This document shows positions 56,754 to 64,000 of a stretch of DNA of 64,000 nt, one piece after another. Under the pieces are notes generated by a model that worked only from the letters and a program-made list of their open reading frames with translations, was not told the origin of the DNA and searched no databases. The DNA comes from Acanthamoeba castellanii str. Neff. Lineage: Eukaryota; Discosea; Longamoebia; Acanthamoebidae. Numbering within the stretch: position 1 is the first letter of the stretch; each line of letters begins with the position of its first letter. A program made the position numbers and the translations under genes. The stretch is from positions 124,001-188,000 of the forward strand of contig NW_004457313.1 of NCBI RefSeq assembly GCF_000313135.1. Reading direction: 5' to 3'.

Positions 56754-59749
56754 ATGTTGCGGTCAGGCCGCTGGCGTTCAGTGCCGGCGGCGTGGTACCC
56801 TGGTTGTTTGCCACCAACCCTCTCTGGTAGAGCTGCGTCTCTGGCCACCACGGCAAATGCGCGACGATGGGCTGCTGCATTCAACGAAAGATTTTGCCTC
56901 ATCCGACGATGCACACCACTCACCTGCGCTTCCGCCTCCCCTCCCCCCTCCTTCGTCATGCCACGGCGCCTCGCCTACTCCACTACCCGTTCCTCCTCCC
57001 TTCCACTGCGGCTGCCCGGAAAGAGCATCGCCGTGAGCGACGAGGAGCGAAGGATCTTCGAATACCTTGTCGATGTGGTCAAGGCCAGCAACCTCAACTC
57101 CGAGCTGCGCGTTGCGGGCGGTTGGGTGAGAGACAAGGTAAGGCCCCTTGATTTAGCCCTCCGACCACCTCCAACCTACCTTCTACACGCCGGCGTTGTC
57201 ATTGCCTCACACGCACGCGCGTTCAGCTCTTGGCCGCGGGAGGTGCAGCTCCGGCCAGCGCACCAAAGCAGCAGGAGAAGGTGGACTTGGACATCGCTCT
57301 CAACAACATGATGGGCCAGGAGTTTGCCCGCTGGATCTCGCGATACAACAAACACCACAACCTGCCCACATCCAAGATCGGTGCGGCCCCAGAAAGAAGT
57401 GGAGTGAGGCGCGTGCGTGCGCGCAGCGACTGACACGCGGCGTGGGTGCGGGCGCAGGCATCGTGCGGATCAACCCCGCCAAGTCCAAGCACCTGGAGAC
57501 GGCAGTGGTCTCTATCTTCGGGCACTCGGTGGACTTGGTCAACCTGCGCACGGAGAGCTACCGCCCAGGCAGCCGAATACCGACTGCCGTGGTACGGCGT
57601 GGTGTGCGCACCATACGCATACGCACCACCGCACACGCACACGCACTTCTTCACGCGCGCGGTGTTGGGGTGTTGTGCAGGGGTTGGGCAGTCCGAAGCA
57701 GGACAGCTCTCGGCGTGACTTCACGATCAACGCGCTCTATTACAACATCAGGGAGGATCGCATCGAAGACTACACGGGCCACGTACGTGACATGCTCGCG
57801 CCCAACAACCTCGTCAACACGGTCAAGCGCTGGTTGTTTGTCTGCGCGTGCGAGCGCTTTTGCCCCTCCGCTTACACTAACTCACTGCGCAGGGCCTGGC
57901 TGACCTCGAGGCCGGCCTGCTACGCACGCCAGACGAGCCCCTCGCCACCTTGCTCGACGACCCGCTGCGGTGCCGCACCCACCACCCCCACTGCAGCGTT
58001 TGGTCGTACGGGCCGACTGATACTTTCCTCGCAGAGTGCTGCGCGGAGTGCGGTTCAAGGCCATGCTGGCGTTCCGCTTCGTCCCGGAGCTGGCCGAGGC
58101 CATGCAACGACCTGAAGTCCACGTACGAGTTCAACGTACCTGAGCTGCTACAGCTCATCATCACCCTCACCATCATCGTCTTGTCTTACACGCGCGCACG
58201 CTCTCTTGAGCGCAGGAAGCGCTGAGGGCAAAGGTGAGTCGACAGCGCGTGGGCCTGGAGCTCAACAAGATGCTCCGCCTGGACACCGAGAAGGCGCTCG
58301 ACGCGCTCGAGCAGATCGCTGCGCTGGACCTCCACGACGTAATCTTCCCTCTGCCGCCCTACCTGCCCAGCAGCGCGGGCCAGGACGTCGACGTTGTTGG
58401 CAGCAGCCCCCAAGGCCAGCCGCCGCAGCGACGGCCCCTGCAAGACGCCACCGGCGAGGAGGTCATCGTCGGCTCCTGGTCCCCGGATCTCAAGCAAACC
58501 GCGCTGCGTTGTCTGCGCGAGCACTTCAGGTTAGTGCATGCCCCGCCTGTGCGCGTGTGCGTGCGGCAGAGCGCTCAACGTGTGTGTGTTCCCCCAGGCT
58601 GGTCAACGAGGCGCCGAAGGGCACTGAGCTCGTACAAGCCCTGCCATCCGTGTCGGGAGGCATGCCAGTCGGGAATGGCCTCGCGCTGGCATCCGCGTTC
58701 CTCATGCCCGCCCTGCTCAACAACATCGGCGCCAGCGACAGCAGCATGGCGCACGCAACCGGGGCGGGCGACGTCGATGACGTGGAACCGAACGGCGGGC
58801 GCGGCGAAGACGAGCTGAGCTATCTGGAAAATAACAGGATCAGGGGCCACACGGAGGCCGTCTTCAAGCTGGGCCTCGCCGTACGTCAGCCACCACCCTT
58901 CCTGTCGCTTTCCCCTGTGGGCTCACCGCGCTGGCTGGTCACGCCTGTGCAGCTTTCGAGTGAGCAGGCCAGCTGCGTCGCTGGCGTGCTGATCGCGACC
59001 AAGCGCCTGCTCCCGCTCATCGAGAAACTTGCGGCCGAGGTGGAATCGGGGAGCGAGTCTCTGCCGCGCGTTCTGCACAACAACCGAGTGGAGCTGGGCA
59101 ACTGGATGCGCAGCATCGAGCAGTACCACCACGCACGCACGCACGCACTGGGCCACGAGCGTGCGTTGATGCCTTTTTGCGTTTGCGCACAGGACGACGG
59201 GAGGCCACGCTTGGGAAACGGCTGCGCGTCTGGCCTTTGTTGCCCGGACGCACCTGCTCGGCTTGCCGCCTTCGCCTGGCATTGATGACGGTACCACCGC
59301 ATATTATTTTGTCATTTTGTCAAAACACCAGCCTGACCCTTGTTCGCTGTAGGCAACGCGTTCGTGCAGGCCATGAAGGACTCTGGCCTGGTATCGTTGA
59401 GCGGAATCCCGCCCCTGCTTTCGGTACCTCTCACGCACGACACACACACGCCACACGCCACACACACCACGCAATACCGTAAAGCGCGTCTTACGGTAAT
59501 CACGTGTGCGCGTACAGGGTCGTGAGATCATGGAGATCTTGCAGGTGAAGCCAAGCCCGTTTGTCGGTACCTTGCCCGCACCTATCTTGTGCGATCGCCT
59601 CCCGCGGCAGCAGTCACTGACTAACGCCACGCGTCCCAGGCGAGGTCAAGGCCAAGCTGATCTCCTGGCAGTTGGCCAACCTCGACCAGTCGACCAAGGA
59701 CGCTGCCATCGCCTACGTCAAGACGCTCAAACCCTCTTCTTCTTCTTGA
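56754..59749 (+). CDS. CCA-adding tRNA nucleotidyltransferase (class II)
   Basis: The chosen start MLRSGRWRSVPAAWYP gives an Arg/Ser/Ala-rich, acid-poor N-terminus compatible with a mitochondrial presequence; an inner ATG at MPRRLAYSTT could give a cytosolic or nuclear form. Catalytic motifs: LRVAGGWVRDK, then VDLDIALNN (metal-binding DxD), RRDFTINALYYN, and DDPLRVLRGVRF, the order of class II enzymes. The C-terminal half is helical with KRLLPLIEKLAAEVE and LISWQLANLD. The enzyme adds CCA to tRNA 3' ends. At least ten exons; two or three 3' exon borders between 59100 and 59560 are uncertain. An insertion rich in Gly, Pro and Gln splits the head-to-body region. Confidence 0.9.
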
Positions 59750-59801
59750 AGAAGACACAACACAACACAAAGAAAAGAAAAAGAATTAAAAGAACCTCCT
59801 T

Positions 59802-61405
59802 TTATTTGGGGCTGACGTTGAGGTGGACGGGCGGGAGGGCGTAGAGGACGAGGTTCTTGCCCTCGAAGTCGAGCGTGGCGGTCTTGATCCGGTCGGGCGC
59901 CTTGGCCGTCAGGTAGGCCACGAACTGCTGGTAGGTGGTGACGGGCGCCCCGTCCAGCCGTCGTCGCGGGAACTGCTTGTGGTACACACAGCACGGCACA
60001 ATCGCGAACCCCTTGTTCCTGCACCCCGCGCCCACCACCTGACGTAAGCCCGCGCGTGCGGTGGTGCGCGTGCGGTGGTGCGGTGTGGTGGAGATCGAGT
60101 ATACCAGCGCAGCGCAAAGTCCACGATGGCTTCGGTGGCTTGATCCGGGTGCAAGCCCACGATGAGGGAGCACTCCGTCACCAGCTTCTGCACGGCAGGC
60201 CAGTGCACGAGCCCCTCATGGCCGTTGCTCGTACCGACCGTATTACTCCCCGACCCGTCGTCCTCCTGCGGCATGGAGTGCCCGTCCTCGTTGATCTCGG
60301 TCTCCGCTTCGTCATCGCCTTCTGCCTGTGCCACCAGGCCCTTTTCCGTCCATGCGACAGCCCGCGCCGTTGAGAGCATGGCCTGGAACCCTTCTGCAGC
60401 CTCCTGCAGTTGTGTGTGTGTTGTGTGTTGTGTGTGTGTGTGGCCACAGTGTGAGCCGCCAGGAGCGCCTGGAATGGGTTTGACCACGGACGAGAGAGAG
60501 AGAGAGAGACGAACGTCGACTCGACCCTGCTGGTGGAGATCGAGTAGCCGCAGGAGGTGGTCGTCGAAGAAGGTGCGCAGGTGCCCGGGAGTCCGCACGT
60601 GCGATGCATCGGCAGGCACTGGCAGGTGATTGTAGGCCTGCCACGGGCCCGTCCTGTGGTAGATCCCCACCAGCAGCCTGCGCACGCGACAAAAGTGTGG
60701 TGTGTGTGTGTGTGTGTGTCATCAAAAGCGTGCAAAAGCGCGCGTGTGTGCGTTGGCTACGCACCGCTTAATGAAGCGGTCGAGCTGGAGGGGCCGCGGG
60801 TCGACGACGGTGGTGGGCACGCCGGTGAGGTTGGCCAGTTCGAACGAGAGCTCGCCCTTACCACCGGCAATGTCCAATAGTCCCGTGCCCGACCCTAACA
60901 CGTCCCGTCCGAACGTATCCGCAAGCCATCGCCTGCCCACCCCCCATACACCACACACGCAAGCGTCAGCACCCTTCAGCCCCGAGGCGTCGGCCCGTGC
61001 CGCGTCGCACCGGAAAGCGCCCGCCTTGCTTCGGTTCATGATCTTGTTCCTCCGCCCCGCTCCTCTGTTCTGTTGTCGCTCGTTGCTCAGCCTACGATGC
61101 CGGGGCTGGTCGAGTTAGCAAATAAATAAATAAAAAATTAAAAGAAATAATAACAATAACAATAATAAATAACAGGGCTGGTGAAGGTACTTGGTGAAGG
61201 CAAGTCGACGATCCTCGGCAAGGCTGGAGGAGGTGGAGGTGGCAGTAGCGCTGCCACTTCCGGCCTCTGCCACGGCCGCTACCGCCTGCTCCGGGTGTCG
61301 GAAGCGGCACCGTTCTGCGTAGAGACACCACCCCATCCGCTGCCAATGCCTGCACACCGGCACCACGGGCGCCTCCACCACTTCGCCAGGCTCGGCCACT
61401 TCCAT
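59802..61405 (-). CDS. CCCH zinc-finger SAM-dependent methyltransferase-like protein
   Basis: The start MEVAEPGEVVEAPVVP is followed by a CCCH finger, CRHWQRMGWCLYAERCRFRH (C-x7-C-x5-C-x3-H), an RNA-binding type. Downstream, LLDIAGGKGELSFELANL is a SAM-binding motif I and VVDPRPLQLDRF the following acidic motif. Later exons give CSLIVGLHPDQATEAIVDFA and FAIVPCCVYHKQFPRR, a PCC-type block found in several RNA methyltransferases, then TTYQQFVAYL. The combination suggests an RNA-modifying enzyme; the target is unknown. Seven or so exons. Its stop is 53 bp from the stop of the CCA-adding enzyme gene. Confidence 0.78.
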
Positions 61406-61555
61406 CTTTTATCTTTATCTAAATGATTAAAATGAAACGAAAGGAAATGGAAAAGGAAAAAGAGCATACGGCGGAATGTACAACGTGTCGGCATATATAA
61501 TAAATGTTAAGTTATATGTTGATCAACATGATGATGGTACAATGTGTACAAGGGA

Positions 61556-64000
61556 TTACATTTTCTGGAAGATGGTGGTGAAGAGGTACTTGGGGCCGTC
61601 CTTCTTAGCGTTGACGCTCAGATGGAGGGGAAGCATGGAGCCGTCCTTGTGGACGCACACCAGATCGCGCCCCTCACGCAACACACCCGCATCCCCGCTC
61701 TTCAGGAAGCCCTGAATGAAGCCCTCGTGTTCCCTGCAACGATGACGATGATAGAAACAAAAAAAATTTAACATTAAATTAAGAATGAGTGACACGTCAC
61801 ATGGCCGGGTGAGAATGGGAGAGGCGCGTACTTGGCGGTGTCGGCGGGCATGAGCATGACTCTGCTGCGACCGATGACGTCGATCAGGTTGTAGCCCAGC
61901 AAACCTGTCAGCGCGCTGTTGAATCCGTGGATCTTGCCTGCGGAGAGGTGTGAGACGTGCGCGCAATGCGGAGGGAGAGAGTGTGCGGAGCGTACCAGTC
62001 TCGTCGCTGATCATGGCGGGAACGGCGAGACCGTCCATAACCTCGCGCTCCTGCTGCAGGACGGTCTTCTTCTGCTCGAGCTCTTCCTCGACGGCCCGCA
62101 TCACGCCGGTGAAGTAGCGCTGATCGGGTCCGATCTGCTGTTCGGTGAGCGACAGATGCACCGGCACGATCTCGCCGTTCTTCTTCTGGGCCACCACGTT
62201 GCGGCCGACTCCGACCACCTTGCCCTCACCCGTTGCCATGTACCGCTGAATATAGCCGTCGTGTTTATCTGAACACGTTCGATAGGCAGCGCAGTTGTGA
62301 GTAAGCGCACACGCACACACACACACACACACACACAGGCACAGGCACAGGCACACTGGTTCTGGGGGTTTTACCTGCAATAGAGGCCGGCATGCACATT
62401 TTGATGTTCTTGCCGACGACTTCTTCCTTGGAGAACCCGAGCCGCTCGCTGGCCGCCTTGTTCCAGAACTTGATGATGCCGTTCTGGTTGATCACCACCG
62501 TGGAGTCGAGCAGGCAGTCGAGCAGACCGAACATCGCCATGTCGCTGGGCGAGGCGGTCGACACCCCGCCCGCTGTCGACGTCGACGCAGACTCGACCGC
62601 GGCGGCCTCGCGAGTGGCTTCAGCGGTGATCAAGCGGATGGTGGCGGTGAAGAGGGTATCGTCGTTGGTCTTGCTCTCGCTGATGGAGAGATGAATCGGG
62701 AACTCGTGGCCGTCCGAGTGTCGAGCGTTGACCTGGCGGCCAATGCCGATGATGTGTCGCTTCTTGGTGCGCTTGTAGGTCTTCAGGTAGCCGTCGTGAC
62801 TGAGGGCCACATCGGGCGGCATGAGCATGTTGACGTTCTTCTTGAGCACCTGCTTCTTGCGATAGCCGAAGATCTCCTCGGCCTTCTTGTTGAACACCAG
62901 AATCTTGCCCTTGGGGTCGATCGTGATCACAGCGTCGATCATCGTGTCCATGATGTCTGCGTTGCGCTTGGTGATCTTTTTCTTCTTCTCCGACAGCAGC
63001 AGCTTGAGCGACCCTACGCACGTACAGATACGGGGAGCGGTCAGCGCGACCGCTGCTGGCAGCATTCCCCATCAGCACATCTTGTGTAACGAACGCACCT
63101 TCGCCGGACCAGTTCTTGATGGCGCTGCGGAGGCCCTTGGTGGTCTTGACACGAATGAGGTCGCCCTCGGCGTCCTTGTACTTGATCTCCATCATGCGGC
63201 CGTACTCCTTCTTGATCTTCTTCCCCAGCTCCGCGAACTCCACCAGCGGCGACACGTGCAGCAGCGAGATGTCATCCTTGAACACGCACTTGAGCGTGAT
63301 CTGTGTGGCCCATGGGAATGAACGGCCGGGTGCGTCAGCTGTCACTCATCAGTTCCTTCTCACACCCAGCGCCTAGTTCGCACCTTGTCCTTCTTCAATT
63401 TCGCCTGATAGCCCTCCGAGGCCACACTGGCGCTGGCGCTCGACTGTGGCATTGTAATGACACGTCAGCAAAAGGCAAAGTTGAGAATGTGAAATAGAAG
63501 AGAATAGAAATAGAAGAGGAAGAAGAAGTGGAGAGAGGGACGGGCGGGTCCACCTTGTGCGAGGCCTTGGAGTTGGTGGAGTGGGAGGACTGGATCGAGG
63601 AGTGGGAGGACGAGTGCGACGAATTGCCGTCGTCGTCTTCGCCCATCGGGTCCAGCCCGTGCTGCAGCATCTTGACCCGCCGCTCCAGCTTCTTCCTGTG
63701 GCCCACCTGAACACCCGTGCCCATGGTCAGGTCTCTACATAAATATATCCGTATAAATGCCTCAAGGTACATAGCAACCAAGAGTTCGAACGTACTTTGT
63801 TGATGCCGAGAGAGATAAAGTCGGCGTTGTCGAGTTCCTTGAGTTCGGCACCGGAGACGGCGTTCTTCATGAACTCGGCCCGGTACTCGCTCAGGGAGAG
63901 CCAGTCGAGCCACACGCCCACGTCGGAGACGGTCCACTCCGACGGGTCGGTGCGCTTGAGGCGCGACAGGCCGTAGGCTGTGGAGCACTTGGAGTTATCC
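61556..64000 (-). CDS. SAM-PB1-PAS-PAS-PAS sensor protein (5' end missing)
   Basis: From the window edge inward: a SAM domain (EWTVSDVGVWLDWLSLSEY, then LDNADFISLGINK), a Ser-rich linker, a PB1-like domain (ITLKCVFKDDISLLHVSP, EYGRMMEIKYKDAEGDL, GLRSAIKNW), and three PAS domains (DIMDTMIDAVITIDPKGKI; CLLDSTVVINQNGIIKFWN; GLAVPAMISDETGKIHGFN), each followed by an HxGY/GxGR/DG-P-HLS pattern. It ends LFTTIFQKM just after PAS 3, so no kinase or other output domain lies downstream. PAS domains sense ligands, redox or light. An intron near 62310-62350 holds an (AC)n tract. Confidence 0.85.

Overview
The window is nuclear DNA from an intron-rich, GC-rich unicellular eukaryote. The best fit is an Acanthamoeba-like amoebozoan. 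This rests on composition, on very short introns (mostly 40-150 nt, often opening GTAC or GTACG and ending CAG), on tightly packed genes on both strands, and on the protein families present. No database search was possible, so the organism call is inference. Coordinates of multi-exon genes are start-to-stop spans; exons were joined by reading frame and GT-AG borders.

Layout. 1-3.2 kb: 3' part of a coiled-coil/zinc-ribbon protein, then a family-2 O-methyltransferase. 3.2-7 kb (minus): a type II membrane glycosyltransferase-like protein and the meiotic protein Hop2. 7.3-11.6 kb (plus): a RhoGAP protein, a VAMP7-like R-SNARE and a coiled-coil protein. 11.7-16.9 kb: an AVL9-family secretory protein (minus), a PEMT-type phospholipid methyltransferase (plus) and a secreted ML-domain protein (minus). 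17.5-22.6 kb: a large F-box/ankyrin protein. 22.6-25 kb: a lower-GC island with a degenerate Tc1/mariner-type element. 25-28.8 kb: a ZnF-UBP/ADP-ribosylglycohydrolase fusion and a secreted Fe/Mn superoxide dismutase. 28.8-32.8 kb (minus): a chromo-barrel/Myb protein containing a 21-N gap. 33.2-39.2 kb: a proline-rich DH-PH-MORN exchange factor. 39.2-46 kb: an HEVAH-motif protein with apparent frameshifts, an ABM-like monooxygenase, a small Arg-rich ORF, a linker-histone-domain protein and phosphopantetheine adenylyltransferase. 46-52.4 kb (minus): a coiled-coil membrane protein, the Pol III factor Brf1, S-adenosylmethionine synthetase and an LYR-like protein. 52.5-56.7 kb: an AT-richer, intron-free island of tRNA genes and pseudogenes with a 233-bp inverted duplication and a MITE-like element. 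56.7-64 kb: a CCA-adding enzyme, a CCCH-finger methyltransferase and a SAM/PB1/triple-PAS sensor that runs off the window end.

Functional themes. Small-GTPase and membrane traffic genes recur (RhoGAP, RhoGEF-MORN, VAMP7, AVL9). Methyl-group metabolism is represented by SAM synthetase and three methyltransferases. tRNA biology clusters loosely (Brf1, tRNA genes, CCA-adding enzyme). Neighbouring genes are mostly divergent or convergent, with spacers as short as 31-53 bp at converging 3' ends.

The most interesting candidate is the fusion of a ubiquitin-C-terminus-binding zinc finger to an ADP-ribosylglycohydrolase (24985-27382), which suggests a hydrolase acting on ADP-ribosylated ubiquitin. 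The two non-coding islands carry mobile-element structures that are directly visible as TIRs and target-site duplications.
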